32,166 nucleotides of DNA from Acetobacteraceae bacterium (GCA_031291725.1 JARLIM010000014.1:1-32166); one strand, 5' to 3'; shown: positions 17,904 to 28,727, counted from the first letter of the stretch. Program-made: numbers and translations. The notes: generated by a model from the sequence alone, not told the origin.

Positions 17904-19246
17904 CGACCACGACCTTTCGTCCGCGACTTCTTGATCATGCCCTCATATTGGTGCGCGAGCAGGTGAGACTGTATCTGCGTCACCGTGTCCATCGTCACGG
18001 AGACGATGATCATCAGGCTTGTGCCGCCAAAGTAGAACGGCACCCCATACCGGCTGATCAAGATCTCCGGCATCAGACACACCACGCACATATACAGCCC
18101 GCCAATTGTCGTCAGGCGCGTCAGCACGTAGTCGAAATACGCAGCCGTATTGGCGCCCGGACGAATGCCGGGGATGAAGCCGCCGTATTTCTTAAGGTTA
18201 TCAGCCGTCTCTTCCGGGTTGAACACCACGGCCGTGTAGAAATAACTGAAGAAGACAATCATGAAGGCGTAGGCGGCCATGTAGAGCGGCTGCCCATGCG
18301 CCAGCGCGTTGGCAATCGTCTGCAGCCAACCCACTTCGCCATTCCGATTGGCAAAGCCCGAAATCGTCGCCGGAATCAGAAGGATCGAACTGGCGAAGAT
18401 CGGCGGAATCACCCCGGCCGTGTTGATCTTCAACGGCATGTGCGAGCTTTCGCCGCCAAACATACGTTGCCCGACCTGGCGCTTGGGATACTGCACCACA
18501 ATGCGGCGCTGCGCCCGCTCAATGAACACCACCAGGGCAATCACCGCACCAGCGATGATGATAAAGGAAATGATGAACACCGGGCTCAGCGCACCGGTGC
18601 GGCCCAATTCAAGCAAGCTCGCCATCGCATGCGGCAAATTGGCCACGATGCCGGAAAAAATGATCAACGACGTGCCATTGCCAATCCCGCGGGAGGTGAT
18701 CTGCTCGCCCAGCCACATCAGGAACATCGTGCCGCCGACCAGCGTCACCACGCAGGAGATTCGGAAGAACAGGCCCGGATCGATGACCGCTCCGCCGAAA
18801 CTGCCGCGCATGCTCTCCAAGCCGACAGCAATGCCGTAGCTCTGGAAGATGGCGATGATCACCGTCACGTAGCGGGTATATTGGTTAAGCTTTTTACGGC
18901 CGCTCTCGCCTTCTTTCTTCAGCGACTCGAGCGCTGGGACCGCCGACGTCATCAGCTGAATCACGATGGAAGCGGAAATATAGGGCATGATGGCCAGCGC
19001 AAAGACGGTCATCCGCCCAAGCGCACCGCCACTGAACATGTCGAACATGCCGAGAATGCCGCCGCTGTGCTGGCTGAGCAATTCACCCATCACGGTCGCA
19101 TCAACACCGGGCACCGGAATATAGGTGCCAAGCCGGTAGACCAGCAGGGCGCCGAGGGTGAACCAGATGCGTGCCTTCAGCTCGGTCGCCTTGGAGAACG
19201 CTCCAAGGTTCATGCTTTGGGCCATTTGCTCGGCGGCGGACGCCAT
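17900..19246 (-). CDS. secY: Protein translocase subunit SecY
   Basis: SecY is the channel of the Sec translocon in the inner membrane. The 448-residue protein has ten expected membrane spans. Typical segments are the N-terminal [20 protein letters not shown] (plug region close behind), [20 protein letters not shown] sequence, and the cytoplasmic loop block [22 protein letters not shown] near residue 350. It follows rplO after 155 bp, a gap wide enough for its own control signals, and overlaps adk by 4 nt. Confidence 0.97.
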   Translation of the reverse strand: MASAAEQMAQSMNLGAFSKATELKARIWFTLGALLVYRLGTYIPVPGVDATVMGELLSQHSGGILGMFDMFSGGALGRMTVFALAIMPYISASIVIQLMTSAVPALESLKKEGESGRKKLNQYTRYVTVIIAIFQSYGIAVGLESMRGSFGGAVIDPGLFFRISCVVTLVGGTMFLMWLGEQITSRGIGNGTSLIIFSGIVANLPHAMASLLELGRTGALSPVFIISFIIIAGAVIALVVFIERAQRRIVVQYPKRQVGQRMFGGESSHMPLKINTAGVIPPIFASSILLIPATISGFANRNGEVGWLQTIANALAHGQPLYMAAYAFMIVFFSYFYTAVVFNPEETADNLKKYGGFIPGIRPGANTAAYFDYVLTRLTTIGGLYMCVVCLMPEILISRYGVPFYFGGTSLMIIVSVTMDTVTQIQSHLLAHQYEGMIKKSRTKGRGR

Positions 19247-19269
19247 ATTGCATTCCTCGTGTAAATCTA

Positions 19270-19293
19270 GCGGACGTGCTTGTGGCCGTCCGC
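19270..19293. repeat. Hairpin in the secY leader
   Basis: GCGGACG (19270-19276) and CGTCCGC (19287-19293) pair perfectly around a 10-nt loop, ending about 23 nt upstream of the secY start codon. There is no T tract. It may tune secY initiation or transcript processing. Confidence 0.55.
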
Positions 19294-19296
19294 GCC

Positions 19297-19325
19297 CATA
19301 AAGGCAATCGGCGCCGCACGGTCAA
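19297..19325 (-). promoter_or_regulatory. Possible internal promoter of secY-adk
   Basis: On the minus strand TTGACC (19320-19325) lies 17 nt from TTTATG (19297-19302). The -35 is good and the -10 weak (3 of 6). It sits in the 155-bp rplO-secY gap, the widest gap between rpsL and secY in the ribosomal cluster. Confidence 0.35.
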
Positions 19326-19401
19326 CCCGCACGACGCCGATAATCTGTCTCAACCGCCCTGAAGCCTACGCCTGGAGTCGACGTCGGTCAGGCGATGCAA
19401 A

Positions 19402-19896
19402 TCAGGACGCCGCTGCTGCCGAGGCCTTGGAAGGCACAGTGGTCGTCACCGAGCCACCAGCCGCCTCAACCGCCGCAATCGCTGCCACCGAAGCGCCGGA
19501 GACGGCAATCGTCAGCTTCTGGGTCACTTCGCCAACGGCCAGCAGGCGAACGCCCACCACCTTAGCTCCACGCACCAGACCAGCATCCTTCAGAACGCCC
19601 TCGGTGATCGGCTCGGCTGCATTGATCTTGCCGGCCTCGATGGCCTTGGCGATCGCGCCGACATTCACCGGAGCATATTCCTTGCGGAAGATGTTCTTGA
19701 AACCACGCTTCGGCAGACGCCGATAGATCGGGAGCTGACCGCCCTCGAACCCATTCAGCGACACGCCTTCACGCGCCTTCTGACCCTTTACGCCCTTGCC
19801 CGACGTCTTGCCCTTACCAGAGCCGATGCCGCGACCAAGACGCTTGAACTTGTGGCGCGAACCAGGGTTGTCGCGCAGTTCGTTAAGTTCGACCAT
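19402..19896 (-). CDS. rplO: 50S ribosomal protein L15
   Basis: L15 (uL15) is a late-assembling 23S rRNA binder. The 164-residue protein begins with the loosely folded basic region [20 protein letters not shown] and [10 protein letters not shown], followed by [18 protein letters not shown], and ends in an alanine-rich tail. Its ATG shares one base with the rpmD stop (TGATG). Confidence 0.96.
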   Translation of the reverse strand: MVELNELRDNPGSRHKFKRLGRGIGSGKGKTSGKGVKGQKAREGVSLNGFEGGQLPIYRRLPKRGFKNIFRKEYAPVNVGAIAKAIEAGKINAAEPITEGVLKDAGLVRGAKVVGVRLLAVGEVTQKLTIAVSGASVAAIAAVEAAGGSVTTTVPSKASAAAAS

Positions 19897-20093
19897 CAGA
19901 CCTCGCCCTCCACCTTGATCAGGTGGGCAACCTTGCGGATCATGCCGCGCACCGAAGGAGTATCCTCCAGGGTGCGGGTACGACGCAGCTTGTTCAGACC
20001 CAGACCGATCAGCGTCTCCTTCTGCCCCGGCTTACGGCCGAGAGCGGAATTGATCTGCGTCACAGTGACGGTCTTCTTTTCAGTGTCAGCCAT
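19896..20093 (-). CDS. rpmD: 50S ribosomal protein L30
   Basis: L30 (uL30) is short, 65 residues. The core [20 protein letters not shown] and [24 protein letters not shown] with the closing VAHLIKVEG identify it. Its start lies inside the last 8 nt of rpsE, and it overlaps rplO by one base, so translation is probably coupled. Confidence 0.95.
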   Translation of the reverse strand: MADTEKKTVTVTQINSALGRKPGQKETLIGLGLNKLRRTRTLEDTPSVRGMIRKVAHLIKVEGEV

Positions 20094-20703
20094 GATCAGC
20101 CTCCACCGCGCCCGTCTCGGCGTGCGTTTCGCGCTTGCCGAGCAGATCGCTCACTTTCTTGCCACGACGAGCGGCGACAGAACGCGGCGACGCCGCGCGC
20201 TTCAGGCCGTCAAACGTTGCCTTGACCATGTTGTGCGGGTTGCGGCTGCCGAGCGACTTGGCCACCACATCGTGGATGCCAAGAGCCTCGAACACAGCGC
20301 GCATCGGACCGCCAGCGATGATCCCAGTGCCTGCCGAGCAGGAGCGCAGAACGACCGAGCCCGCACCGAAATTGCCGACCACATCGTGGTGCAGCGTCCG
20401 GCCTTCCTTCATCGGAACGCGGATCATCGTCTTCTTTGCGCGCTCGGTGGCCTTGCGGATCGCTTCCGGCACTTCGCGGGCCTTGCCCGCGCCGTAGCCG
20501 ACACGACCCTTCTGGTCACCAACGACAACCAGAGCAGCGAAAGCGAACCGACGGCCGCCCTTCACCACCTTGGCGACGCGGTTGATGGTCACGAGCTTGT
20601 CGAGAAGCTCTTCACCACCATCGCGCTCGCGCTCGTTGTTGCGATCACGGTTCCGATCACGGTTCCGGTCGCCGCCGCCGCCTTCGCGGGGTTCACGTGC
20701 CAT
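20086..20703 (-). CDS. rpsE: 30S ribosomal protein S5
   Basis: S5 (uS5) helps decoding fidelity and mRNA unwinding. The 205-residue protein contains [20 protein letters not shown] (about 40-59), [17 protein letters not shown] and the [17 protein letters not shown]-terminal motif. Before the core lies a charged tail of about 30 residues rich in Arg, Asp, Asn and Glu, including a tandem RNRD repeat encoded by two copies of a 12-bp unit. The tail is longer than in E. coli S5. It overlaps rpmD by 8 nt. Confidence 0.96.
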   Translation of the reverse strand: MAREPREGGGGDRNRDRNRDRNNERERDGGEELLDKLVTINRVAKVVKGGRRFAFAALVVVGDQKGRVGYGAGKAREVPEAIRKATERAKKTMIRVPMKEGRTLHHDVVGNFGAGSVVLRSCSAGTGIIAGGPMRAVFEALGIHDVVAKSLGSRNPHNMVKATFDGLKRAASPRSVAARRGKKVSDLLGKRETHAETGAVEADHG

Positions 20704-20714
20704 TGTTGTCTTCC

Positions 20715-21077
20715 TCAGAAGGCCAGACCGCCCTCACGGGCGGCTTCGGCCAGCGCTTTCACGCGGCCATGATACAGATACGCACCGCGGTCGAAGACCA
20801 CGTTGGTCACGCCAGCAGCGAGCGCACGCTCGGCCACCAGCTTGCCGACGGCCTGAGCCGCCTGCTTGTCGGCGCCGGTCTTCAGCGCTGTGCGCATATC
20901 GCGCTCCAGGCTGGAGGCAGCGGCGACAGTGCGACCCTCGGAATCGTCGATCACCTGAGCGTAGATATGCCGGCCCGAGCGAAACACGGACAGGCGCGGC
21001 CGACCACCGGCCTTGCGACGCAGCTGAAAGCGCAGACGAGTCTTGCGCCGGGCTGCAAGTTCCTTGTTGTCGGCCAT
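20715..21077 (-). CDS. rplR: 50S ribosomal protein L18
   Basis: L18 (uL18) binds 5S rRNA in the central protuberance. The 120-residue protein has [21 protein letters not shown], the [16 protein letters not shown] motif and the closing [29 protein letters not shown] 21077 overlaps the rplF stop (TAATG) and gives the normal length; an upstream extension would lie within rplF. Confidence 0.97.
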   Translation of the reverse strand: MADNKELAARRKTRLRFQLRRKAGGRPRLSVFRSGRHIYAQVIDDSEGRTVAAASSLERDMRTALKTGADKQAAQAVGKLVAERALAAGVTNVVFDRGAYLYHGRVKALAEAAREGGLAF

Positions 21078-21610
21078 TATTTCTTCTTTCCTTCCTTGCG
21101 GAGGATCTGCTCGCCCTCGAACTTCACACCCTTGCCCTTGTAGGGCTCCGGCGGACGCCAAGTACGGATTTCAGCGCAGACCTGGCCAACCTTGCGCTTG
21201 TCCACACCCGACACTTTGATCGAGGTCGGCTTCTCGCAGAGAACCGTGATACCTTCAGGGATGGCATAGACAACGTCGTGCGAGAACCCAAGGTTCAGCA
21301 CAAGATTGCCCCCATTCACCGCCGCACGATAACCGGTGCCGTTGATCTCCATCGTCTTCGAGTACCCCTCGGAGACGCCCTTGACCATCGTTTGCACCAG
21401 GGCGCGCGTCGTGCCCCACATCATCCGCGCCGGAGTGGAATTGCCACGCGGAGCGACGATGAATTTATTGTCTTCAATCTTCACATCCACCTTATCGGTG
21501 AGTGCGACCTTCAGTTCCCCGAGCTTGCCCTTCGCGGTGACGACACCGTTGGCAAGCGCCAGCGTCACACCGGCGGGGATCTCGACAGGATATTTGCCTA
21601 CGCGAGACAT
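21077..21610 (-). CDS. rplF: 50S ribosomal protein L6
   Basis: L6 (uL6) binds 23S rRNA near the sarcin-ricin loop. The 177-residue protein starts [15 protein letters not shown], with GAGGATACC before the ATG (21610) deciding the start. The second half holds [34 protein letters not shown] and the C-terminal [16 protein letters not shown] with a KKEGKKK-like tail. Confidence 0.97.
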   Translation of the reverse strand: MSRVGKYPVEIPAGVTLALANGVVTAKGKLGELKVALTDKVDVKIEDNKFIVAPRGNSTPARMMWGTTRALVQTMVKGVSEGYSKTMEINGTGYRAAVNGGNLVLNLGFSHDVVYAIPEGITVLCEKPTSIKVSGVDKRKVGQVCAEIRTWRPPEPYKGKGVKFEGEQILRKEGKKK

Positions 21611-21620
21611 GGTATCCTCC

Positions 21621-22019
21621 TTAGAAGACGCGGCAGAGCACTTCGCCGCCAACATTGGCAGCGCGCGCTTCCGCATCGCTCAGGACGCCACGCGGCGTCG
21701 ACAGTACCGAGATGCCCAAACCGCCATACACGCGCGGCAATTCCTTGATCTTGGAATAGACGCGGCGACCCGGACGGCTGATGCGCGTGATCTCTTTGAT
21801 CACGGGCTCGCCCTCGTTATATTTCAGCTCAATGCGCAGCTGCGAAACGCCCGCACGCAGTTCCTCGGTCGAGAAACCACGAATGAAACCTTCGCGCTTG
21901 AGCACATCGAGCACATTCGCCCGCAAATGAGAGGCAGGCGCCACGCAGGCCGCGTGACGGCTGCGCTGAGCATTGCGGATACGGGTGAGCATATCACCCA
22001 GGGGATCGGACATTGACAT
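21621..22019 (-). CDS. rpsH: 30S ribosomal protein S8
   Basis: S8 (uS8) is a primary 16S rRNA binder. The 132-residue protein has [15 protein letters not shown] near the start, [10 protein letters not shown], and the signature closing block [21 protein letters not shown]. Two start codons lie close together (22019 and 22013); the first is used here. It is 10 nt upstream of rplF and 11 nt after rpsN. Confidence 0.97.
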   Translation of the reverse strand: MSMSDPLGDMLTRIRNAQRSRHAACVAPASHLRANVLDVLKREGFIRGFSTEELRAGVSQLRIELKYNEGEPVIKEITRISRPGRRVYSKIKELPRVYGGLGISVLSTPRGVLSDAEARAANVGGEVLCRVF

Positions 22020-22030
22020 GATCTAATCCC

Positions 22031-22336
22031 TTACCAGCTCGACTTCGTCATGCCAGGAATCTGGCCGGAGCTTGCCAGATCACGCAGAGCGATACGGCAC
22101 AGCTTGAACTTGCGATAGTTGGCGCGCGCGCGGCCCGTCAACTCGCAGCGCAGGCGCACGCGCACCTTCGCTCCGTTGCGGGGCAGCTGCGCCAGCTTCA
22201 TGCTGGCATCGAACCGGTCTTCGACCGGCAGGGTGCGGTCCATGACAATCGACTTCAGCGACTCGCGCTTAGCCTTGTCACGGGACGCCATGTATTCCCG
22301 CTTTTTGTTGCGGTTGACCGATGAGGTCTTCGCCAT
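22031..22336 (-). CDS. rpsN: 30S ribosomal protein S14
   Basis: S14 (uS14) is a 101-residue long-type protein. [15 protein letters not shown] opens it and [25 protein letters not shown] closes the core. It lacks the CXXC pairs of the zinc-binding short form, so it is the zinc-independent version. ATG 22336 gives the family-typical start; the frame upstream runs into the spacer after rplE. Confidence 0.96.
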   Translation of the reverse strand: MAKTSSVNRNKKREYMASRDKAKRESLKSIVMDRTLPVEDRFDASMKLAQLPRNGAKVRVRLRCELTGRARANYRKFKLCRIALRDLASSGQIPGMTKSSW

Positions 22337-22428
22337 TGTCTTTCCAAATCCTCCGGAACCTGTGAGGGGAGCCCCACCGTTTTCCAATTCAGCGTCGCAG
22401 AACCGGCGGGCGAACCCGCCGGGTTATC

Positions 22429-23139
22429 TCACGAGCTCGCCTTACCCGGTGCAGCTTCACCGATGAAAGGAATATCGAACTCGCGCAGCAATTCCTTCGC
22501 TTCCGCGTCGGTCTTGGCCGATGTGACGAACACGATGTCCATACCACGAACGGCGGACACCTTGTCGTACGCAATCTCAGGGAACACAAGCTGTTCCTTG
22601 AGGCCCATCGCAAAATTCCCGCGCCCGTCGAACCCTTTTGCCGACACGCCACGGAAATCGCGCACGCGCGGCAGGGCCACGGTGACGAGGCGGTCCAGGA
22701 ATTCATACATGCGCGCCTTGCGGAGCGTCACTTTGCAGCCAATCGGCAGACCCGCGCGGATTTTGAAACCCGCGATCGCCTTCTTGGCCACAGTCTTCAC
22801 CGGGCGTTGACCGGAAATCAGCGTCATCTCGGCCACGGCGCTGTCGAGGATCTTCTGATCCGCAGCAGCTTCGCCGACGCCCATGTTGATGACAATCTTC
22901 TGCAGCTTCGGCACCTGCATCGGGTTGGTGTAACCGAACTTTTTGGTCAGGTTGCTCCGCACCGACTCGACATACCGGACGGCCATACGCGGGGCCTGCT
23001 CCGGAGATGCCAAAGCCGGGCCTGCACCCACCAAAGAAGCGTCGGGCTTGGAGCCGCGCTTGGCAATCTCGCCCGGCGCGCCGCCACCCTTGCCAGTCTT
23101 GGCAGCCGGGGCTTTGCCCTTGCTCTTTGAATCGCTCAT
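22429..23139 (-). CDS. rplE: 50S ribosomal protein L5 with long N-terminal extension
   Basis: L5 (uL5) binds 5S rRNA and bridges to S13. The core from about residue 52 ([20 protein letters not shown]) is typical, with [30 protein letters not shown] and [28 protein letters not shown]. The full frame is 236 residues against about 180 usually. The extra 51 N-terminal residues are low-complexity (Lys, Gly, Ala, Pro). ATG 23139 has GAGGG 7 nt upstream and lies 10 nt after the rplX stop, which supports translation from there. An internal ATG at residue 52 is the alternative. Confidence 0.93.
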   Translation of the reverse strand: MSDSKSKGKAPAAKTGKGGGAPGEIAKRGSKPDASLVGAGPALASPEQAPRMAVRYVESVRSNLTKKFGYTNPMQVPKLQKIVINMGVGEAAADQKILDSAVAEMTLISGQRPVKTVAKKAIAGFKIRAGLPIGCKVTLRKARMYEFLDRLVTVALPRVRDFRGVSAKGFDGRGNFAMGLKEQLVFPEIAYDKVSAVRGMDIVFVTSAKTDAEAKELLREFDIPFIGEAAPGKASS

Positions 23140-23149
23140 GATCTTGCCC

Positions 23150-23470
23150 TCAGCTCTCGATCACGGCGCCCGTGGCCTTCGCCACGCGCACCTTGCGTCC
23201 GTCATCAAGCACGCGATAGCCAACCTTGGTCGGCTTGTCGGTCTTGGGATCGATCAGCGCGAGGTTGGACAGATGGATGGTCGCCTCGACCTCCACAATC
23301 CCACCCGGCTGGCCCATGCCGCGCGGCTTGGTGTGTTTCTTCGCGATGTTCACGCCTTGAACACGCGCACGATTTTCTTTCGGCAGAACCTGAAGCACTT
23401 CACCGCGCTTGCCGGCATCTGCCCCGGTGGTCACCAGGACGGTGTCACCCTTGCGAATACGAGCGGCCAT
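23150..23470 (-). CDS. rplX: 50S ribosomal protein L24
   Basis: L24 (uL24) starts 50S assembly. The 106-residue protein has the KOW motif [20 protein letters not shown] near the N-terminus, then [13 protein letters not shown] and [17 protein letters not shown]. Its ATG overlaps the rplN stop (TAATG). Confidence 0.97.
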   Translation of the reverse strand: MAARIRKGDTVLVTTGADAGKRGEVLQVLPKENRARVQGVNIAKKHTKPRGMGQPGGIVEVEATIHLSNLALIDPKTDKPTKVGYRVLDDGRKVRVAKATGAVIES

Positions 23471-23838
23471 TACAGCACCTCCGGCGCCAGCGAGATGATC
23501 TTCATGAACTTCTTGGCGCGCAACTCACGGACCACCGGCCCAAAGATGCGGGTGCCAATCGGCTCCTGCGACTTGTTGATCAGCACGGCCGCGTTGCGGT
23601 CGAAACGGATCGCGCTGCCATCGGCACGACGCACCGGGAAGGAAGTGCGCACGATCACCGCCTGGTGAACGTCACCCTTCTTCACCTTGCCACGCGGAAT
23701 GGCGTCCTTGATGGAGACGACAATGATGTCGCCCACCGAGGCCGTCTTACGCTTGGAGCCGCCCAGCACCTTGATGCACTGGACGCGCTTGGCGCCTGAA
23801 TTGTCGGCAACTTCGAGGTTGGACTCGACGGAAATCAT
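23470..23838 (-). CDS. rplN: 50S ribosomal protein L14
   Basis: L14 (uL14) forms bridge B8 to the 30S subunit. The 122-residue protein shows [41 protein letters not shown] and [26 protein letters not shown] precedes the ATG, 12 nt after rpsQ. Confidence 0.98.
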   Translation of the reverse strand: MISVESNLEVADNSGAKRVQCIKVLGGSKRKTASVGDIIVVSIKDAIPRGKVKKGDVHQAVIVRTSFPVRRADGSAIRFDRNAAVLINKSQEPIGTRIFGPVVRELRAKKFMKIISLAPEVL

Positions 23839-23850
23839 CGATGTCGCTCC

Positions 23851-24129
23851 TTATGCCGAAACGAGCTGGGTGTCAGCAGCGACATCAATCTTGACGCCGT
23901 TGCGCTCGACCACAATCCAGGTCTTGCGCTTGCTGATCGGGCGGCATTCTTCGATGCGCACCGTGTCACCAACTTTGCATTCGTTGATTTCATCGTGTGC
24001 GGCATACTTCTTGGAACGCCGAATGAACTTCTTGTACAGCGGGTGCATGACCCGACGAGCCACAAGAACGGTTACCGTCTTGTCTTGCTTATCGCTGGTC
24101 ACACGACCGGTGAGAACGCGCCGCGGCAT
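23851..24129 (-). CDS. rpsQ: 30S ribosomal protein S17
   Basis: S17 (uS17) is an early 16S rRNA binder. The 92-residue protein has [40 protein letters not shown] and [21 protein letters not shown]. It is a few residues longer at the C-terminus than E. coli S17. It follows rpmC after 11 nt. Confidence 0.97.
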   Translation of the reverse strand: MPRRVLTGRVTSDKQDKTVTVLVARRVMHPLYKKFIRRSKKYAAHDEINECKVGDTVRIEECRPISKRKTWIVVERNGVKIDVAADTQLVSA

Positions 24130-24140
24130 CGCTCCCCTCC

Positions 24141-24362
24141 TTAAATCGAGGCTGCAGAAGAAGCGGACTTCTTCTGAGCAATGATGGTCTTCACGCGGGC
24201 GATGTCACGACGCACTTGGCGCACCTGACCGAGCCCCTCCAGCTGGCCGGTGGCCCGCTGGAAACGAAGGTTGAACTGCGTCTTGCGCAGGGAGAGCAGC
24301 ATCGTCTGCAGCTCGTCCGGCGTTTTGGCGCGCAGATCGGCGGGTTTGGCTTCCTTGCTCAT
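24141..24362 (-). CDS. rpmC: 50S ribosomal protein L29
   Basis: L29 (uL29) borders the polypeptide exit tunnel. The 73-residue helical protein has [20 protein letters not shown] and [33 protein letters not shown] 24362 lies one base after the rplP stop and gives the usual size. Confidence 0.95.
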   Translation of the reverse strand: MSKEAKPADLRAKTPDELQTMLLSLRKTQFNLRFQRATGQLEGLGQVRQVRRDIARVKTIIAQKKSASSAASI

Positions 24363-24363
24363 A

Positions 24364-24780
24364 TCATGCGTCCCCAATGCGCGTGACGAACTTGGTGCGG
24401 ATCGGCAATTTCGCCGCACCAAGGCTCAGCGCTTCACGCGCCAGCTCAGGGGCGACACCGTCGACCTCGAACATCACGCGACCTGGTGCAACACGCGCCA
24501 CCCAGTATTCCGGTGCACCCTTACCGGAGCCCATGCGCACTTCCTGCGGCTTCTGTGACACTGGCAAATCCGGGAAAATGCGGATCCACACGCGACCGGC
24601 ACGCTTCATCGCACGAGTGATCGCACGACGGGCGGCTTCGATCTGGCGGGCGGTGATCCGCTCCGGTTCCAGAGCCTTCAGCCCAAACTGACCGAAGTTC
24701 AGAGCGGTGCCGCCCTTTGCTTCGCCCTTGATACGGCCCTTATGGGCCTTGCGGTACTTCGTCCGCTTCGGAGACATCAT
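24364..24780 (-). CDS. rplP: 50S ribosomal protein L16
   Basis: L16 (uL16) contacts the A-site tRNA. The 138-residue protein has [57 protein letters not shown] and [20 protein letters not shown]. Two ATG codons stand in tandem (24780 and 24777). It is 12 nt downstream of rpsC. Confidence 0.97.
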   Translation of the reverse strand: MMSPKRTKYRKAHKGRIKGEAKGGTALNFGQFGLKALEPERITARQIEAARRAITRAMKRAGRVWIRIFPDLPVSQKPQEVRMGSGKGAPEYWVARVAPGRVMFEVDGVAPELAREALSLGAAKLPIRTKFVTRIGDA

Positions 24781-24792
24781 TGTCTTGATTCC

Positions 24793-25470
24793 TTACCGCT
24801 GCGGCGCTTGCTCAGCGGCACGACGGTCCTGAGCCTGCGGATCGTGTGCGAGGATTTCGCCCTTGAAGATCCAAACCTTCACACCACAGGTGCCATAGGT
24901 GGTCTTCGCGGTGGCCACACCGAAATCGATGTCGGCGCGCAGCGTGTGCAGCGGCACGCGGCCTTCACGATACCATTCCACACGAGCGATTTCGGCACCG
25001 CCCAGACGACCGGAGCAGTTGATACGAATGCCCTGGGCGCCCAGACGCATCGCCGACTGCACCGCACGCTTCATCGCGCGACGGAACGCAACGCGGCGCT
25101 CCAGCTGTTGGGCGATGTTCTCGGCCACCAGCGTCGCATCGATTTCCGGCTTGCGGATTTCGACAATGTTCAGGCTGACCTCAGACTTCGCCATCTTGGT
25201 CAGGTCTTTGCGCAGCGTCTCGATGTCCTGGCCCTTCTTGCCAATGACAACGCCCGGACGAGCCGCATAGATCGTCACGCGCGGCTTCTTGGCCGGGCGT
25301 TCGATAACCACGCGGCTGACGCCGGCGCCGGACAGCTTCTTACGCAGATGCGCGCGCAGCGACAGATCGCCGTGCAGCATGTTTGCGTAGTCGGTGCTGG
25401 AGAACCAGCGGCTGTCCCACGTGCGGTTGATGCCGAGGCGCAGTCCAATCGGATTGACTTTGTGACCCAT
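24793..25470 (-). CDS. rpsC: 30S ribosomal protein S3
   Basis: S3 (uS3) forms part of the mRNA entry tunnel. The 225-residue protein starts [20 protein letters not shown]. It has a KH domain with [12 protein letters not shown] (GxxG loop) and the C-terminal block [23 protein letters not shown] 25470 is one base past the rplV stop; the longer frame upstream lies within rplV. Confidence 0.97.
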   Translation of the reverse strand: MGHKVNPIGLRLGINRTWDSRWFSSTDYANMLHGDLSLRAHLRKKLSGAGVSRVVIERPAKKPRVTIYAARPGVVIGKKGQDIETLRKDLTKMAKSEVSLNIVEIRKPEIDATLVAENIAQQLERRVAFRRAMKRAVQSAMRLGAQGIRINCSGRLGGAEIARVEWYREGRVPLHTLRADIDFGVATAKTTYGTCGVKVWIFKGEILAHDPQAQDRRAAEQAPQR

Positions 25471-25471
25471 G

Positions 25472-25885
25472 TTACGCGGCCTCCCCGGCGGACACGACGG
25501 ACTCCGGCAGCTCATTCGAGCGCTCGGCGACCACGATGGTGATGTGGCTGAACCACTTCTCGATGCGTGCCGAACGGCCACGGCCACGGGCGTGGAAGCG
25601 GCGCATCACGATGGACTTGCCGACTTCAGCGCGCGCGACGACCAGACGGTCGACATCGAGCTGATGGTTGTTTTCAGCATTTGCGATGGCGCTCTCCAGA
25701 ACCTTCTTCACCTGCTGCGCAATGCGCCGCTTGGAGAAGGTCAGGGTTGCGACAGCGGACGCCGCTGGCTGGTTGCGGATCAGACCGGCAACCAGGTTCA
25801 GCTTGCGCGGGCTGATGCGGATATTGTGAAGCACGGCCTGTGCTTCGGTATCCGCGAGCTTGCGCTGGAATTTAGGCTTGCTCAT
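25472..25885 (-). CDS. rplV: 50S ribosomal protein L22
   Basis: L22 (uL22) lines the exit tunnel and is a site of macrolide resistance. The 137-residue protein carries [38 protein letters not shown] and the loop and strand [24 protein letters not shown] 25885 (MSKPKFQRK) is one base past the rpsS stop and is preferred over a start at 25918. Confidence 0.96.
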   Translation of the reverse strand: MSKPKFQRKLADTEAQAVLHNIRISPRKLNLVAGLIRNQPAASAVATLTFSKRRIAQQVKKVLESAIANAENNHQLDVDRLVVARAEVGKSIVMRRFHARGRGRSARIEKWFSHITIVVAERSNELPESVVSAGEAA

Positions 25886-25886
25886 C

Positions 25887-26165
25887 TCAGCCCCGCTTCG
25901 ACTTCTTGTCGGCACCATGGCCGGTGAAGGTACGCGTCGGCGAGAATTCGCCGAACTTGTGACCGACCATGTTCTCCGTCACCTGAACAGGCAGAAACTT
26001 GTGCCCGTTATAGACGCCGAAGGTCAGACCGACGAATTGCGGCAGGATCGTCGAACGACGCGACCAGATCTTGACGACCTCGTTGCGGCTCGAACCCTTC
26101 GCGGCTTCGGCCTTGGCCAGCAGATACCCGTCAACGAACGGGCCTTTCCAGATGGAACGAGCCAT
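25887..26165 (-). CDS. rpsS: 30S ribosomal protein S19
   Basis: S19 (uS19) is in the 30S head next to S13. The 92-residue protein has [31 protein letters not shown] sequence, and [22 protein letters not shown]. It follows rplB after 3 nt. Confidence 0.98.
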   Translation of the reverse strand: MARSIWKGPFVDGYLLAKAEAAKGSSRNEVVKIWSRRSTILPQFVGLTFGVYNGHKFLPVQVTENMVGHKFGEFSPTRTFTGHGADKKSKRG

Positions 26166-26168
26166 GGC

Positions 26169-26999
26169 TCACTTCCCCTTGTTGCGGCGACGGATAATCA
26201 GGCTATCCGTCCGCTTGTTCACACGAGTCTTGTAGCCCTTGGTCGGCTTGCCCCACGGCGTCACAGGATGACGACCACCAGAGGTCCGGCCTTCACCACC
26301 GCCATGCGGGTGATCGACAGGGTTCATGACGACACCACGCTGATGCGGCTTGCGGCCCAACCAACGCGAACGACCGGCCTTACCGAGCGACTGGTTCGAG
26401 TTGTCCGGGTTGGACACCGCACGAATCGTCGCCATGCACTCGCCGCGAACGACGCGAAGCTCGCCGCTCATCAGCTTGATCTGCGCGTAGCCAGAGTCCT
26501 TGCCCACCAGCTGAGCGAACTGACCGGCGGAACGTGCAACCTTCGCACCGGCGCCCTGCTTGAGCTCGATGTTGTGGATGATCGTGCCGACCGGGATCGC
26601 AGCCAGCGGCATCGCATTGCCCGGCTTGATATCGACCTTCAGACCCGAGACAACCGTATCACCAGCCTTCACGCGCTGCGGAGCGATGATATAGGACAGC
26701 TCGCCGTCCTGATACTTCACCAGGGCGATGAACGCCGTGCGGTTCGGGTCATATTCCAGACGCTCGATCACACCCGGCACGTCGAACTTGCGACGCTTGA
26801 AGTCGATCATGCGGTAGGACTGCTTGTGTCCACCCCCACGGAACCGGCTGGTGATGTGGCCGTGATTATTGCGGCCGCCGGAGTGGGACTTGCCCTCCGT
26901 CAGCGCTTTAACCGGCTTACCCTTCCAGAGGCCAGTGCGGTCGATCAGCACCGTGCCGCGCAGCGAGGCGGTGACGGGCTTAAATTGCTTTAGTGCCAT
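26169..26999 (-). CDS. rplB: 50S ribosomal protein L2
   Basis: L2 (uL2) is needed for subunit joining and peptidyl transfer. The 276-residue protein has [31 protein letters not shown] basic sequence early, and the C-terminal [20 protein letters not shown] with the conserved histidine near residue 230. It follows rplW after 16 nt. Confidence 0.98.
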   Translation of the reverse strand: MALKQFKPVTASLRGTVLIDRTGLWKGKPVKALTEGKSHSGGRNNHGHITSRFRGGGHKQSYRMIDFKRRKFDVPGVIERLEYDPNRTAFIALVKYQDGELSYIIAPQRVKAGDTVVSGLKVDIKPGNAMPLAAIPVGTIIHNIELKQGAGAKVARSAGQFAQLVGKDSGYAQIKLMSGELRVVRGECMATIRAVSNPDNSNQSLGKAGRSRWLGRKPHQRGVVMNPVDHPHGGGEGRTSGGRHPVTPWGKPTKGYKTRVNKRTDSLIIRRRNKGK

Positions 27000-27015
27000 C
27001 GGCTTGCTTCCCCGA

Positions 27016-27354
27016 TCACGCCAGACCGCTGGTCAAGTCGATCGACTGACCATCGGCGAGGGTTACATAGGCCTTCTTCACATCCGAACGAACGCCCGGG
27101 CGACCGCGAAAACGCTTGGTCTTGCCCTTGGTGACCAGGGTATTGACCGCAGTCACCTTCACGCCGAACAGCGTCTCAACCGCCACCTTGATCGCAGGCT
27201 TCGAGCTATCGATGGCCACGCGGAAGACGATCTGGTTGCGCTCACCGAGCAGCGTGGCCTTTTCGGTCACGACTGGGCTGCGAACGATCTCATACATCGC
27301 CTCACGCGACATCGACTTGGCTGCCTTGGCAGCGTTACGAGCTTGATTGCTCAT
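27016..27354 (-). CDS. rplW: 50S ribosomal protein L23
   Basis: L23 (uL23) sits at the tunnel exit and is the docking site for trigger factor and SRP. The 112-residue protein has [43 protein letters not shown] and [20 protein letters not shown]. An extra 15 or so residues precede the core. Its ATG overlaps the rplD stop (ATGA). Confidence 0.97.
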   Translation of the reverse strand: MSNQARNAAKAAKSMSREAMYEIVRSPVVTEKATLLGERNQIVFRVAIDSSKPAIKVAVETLFGVKVTAVNTLVTKGKTKRFRGRPGVRSDVKKAYVTLADGQSIDLTSGLA

Positions 27355-27965
27355 GCCAGGCGCTCCTTCAGGCCTTCGAGCCCGGCGGTGGTGATCGCCA
27401 GAACGTCGTGGTTGAGGATGTCATAAACGTTCGCACCGATCGTCGGCAGAATGTCCAGACCAATGATGTTACGGCTTGCCAGCAAGAACCCGCCGTCGAT
27501 CTGATGATCGACAATGAGCGCCGACTTCCAGCCCAGCACCTTCAGCTTCGCAGCCAAATCGCGAGTCTTGGTGGCGCCGTTGGCGGCGTCCAGAACCACG
27601 AGCTTGCCGTCGGCTTGCTTCTGCGACAATGCGCTCAGCAGGCCCAACTTGCGAACCTTCTTCGGCAGGTCATAGCCATGGTCGCGAACGACCGGACCAT
27701 GAACCGCGCCGCCGGTGCGGAACTGCGGGGCGCGCAGCGAGCCCTGGCGAGCGTTGCCGGTGCCCTTTTGCTTGAACGGCTTCTTGGTGGTGCCAGAAAC
27801 CTCGCCCATGCCCTTCACCTTGTGGGTGCCGGCGCGGCGCTTGGAAAGCTGCCAATGGACCACGCGTGCCATAATATCCTGGCGCGGCGCGATGCCGAAG
27901 ATCTCGTCAGGCAGCTCGGCGGTGCCGGCAGTGCCATTGTCGAGGGTTTTGATGTCGATCTGCAT
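27351..27965 (-). CDS. rplD: 50S ribosomal protein L4
   Basis: L4 (uL4) has a globular domain and a tunnel-lining loop. The 204-residue protein includes [25 protein letters not shown] then [19 protein letters not shown] in the loop. In E. coli L4 also represses the S10 operon through a leader before rpsJ. Here the leader upstream of rpsJ is only 57 bp after tuf, so that control may differ. Overlaps rplW by 4 nt. Confidence 0.97.
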   Translation of the reverse strand: MQIDIKTLDNGTAGTAELPDEIFGIAPRQDIMARVVHWQLSKRRAGTHKVKGMGEVSGTTKKPFKQKGTGNARQGSLRAPQFRTGGAVHGPVVRDHGYDLPKKVRKLGLLSALSQKQADGKLVVLDAANGATKTRDLAAKLKVLGWKSALIVDHQIDGGFLLASRNIIGLDILPTIGANVYDILNHDVLAITTAGLEGLKERLA

Positions 27966-27976
27966 CTCTATGCTCC

Positions 27977-28675
27977 TCAGCCCGCCGCTTCAGCAACGGC
28001 CGCCTGGCGCAGGCCAGCCGGATACGGCGCATCGGGATGGCGATCCTTCTTGACCGCATCGCGCACCAGAACGAAACCGTTCTTGGCACCCGGAACGGCA
28101 CCCTTCAGGAAAACCAGGCCCTTGTCGGCATCGACCAGCGCCACTTCCAGGTTCAGCGTGGTGACACGCTCCTGGCCGAGATGGCCGGCCATCTTCTTGT
28201 TCTTGAAGGTCTTGCCCGGGTCTTGACGATTACCGGTCGAACCATGCGAACGATGCGAGACCGAGACACCATGCGAGGCTTCAAGACCCGCAAAGTTCCA
28301 GCGCTTCATCGCACCCGCGAAACCTTTACCCTTGGTCACGCCGCAGACATCAACCTTCTGACCGACCACGAAATGGTCTGCTGAGAGAGTGGCGCCGGTC
28401 TCAACGAGGGCATCCTCGGAAACGCGGAATTCCACCAGCTTCTGCTTTGGTTCAACCTTGGCGGCCGCAAAATGGCCCTTATTCGGCTGCGAGACGTTCT
28501 TCACCTTGGCGGTGCCCCAACCGAGCTGAACGGCGTTATAGCCGTCCTTTTCCTCGGTGCGCTGCGACACAACCTGAACAGCATCCAGGTGCAACACAGT
28601 GCAGGGGACGTGAGTCCCATCAGCCTTGAAAAGCCGGGTCATCCCCAGCTTCTTGGCAAGCAATCCAGTACGCAT
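27977..28675 (-). CDS. rplC: 50S ribosomal protein L3
   Basis: L3 (uL3) binds near the peptidyl transferase centre. The 232-residue protein starts [16 protein letters not shown], with [16 protein letters not shown] and [26 protein letters not shown] in mid-protein (the glutamine methylated in E. coli is in GNRQDPG). ATG 28675 gives the family start; GTG 28678 is directly upstream. It follows rpsJ after 81 bp containing a hairpin. Confidence 0.97.
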   Translation of the reverse strand: MRTGLLAKKLGMTRLFKADGTHVPCTVLHLDAVQVVSQRTEEKDGYNAVQLGWGTAKVKNVSQPNKGHFAAAKVEPKQKLVEFRVSEDALVETGATLSADHFVVGQKVDVCGVTKGKGFAGAMKRWNFAGLEASHGVSVSHRSHGSTGNRQDPGKTFKNKKMAGHLGQERVTTLNLEVALVDADKGLVFLKGAVPGAKNGFVLVRDAVKKDRHPDAPYPAGLRQAAVAEAAG

Positions 28676-28727
28676 CACTTTCTTTCCCCAGAGGGACCAA
28701 TATCTAGGTCCTTAGGCCACATGAGGC

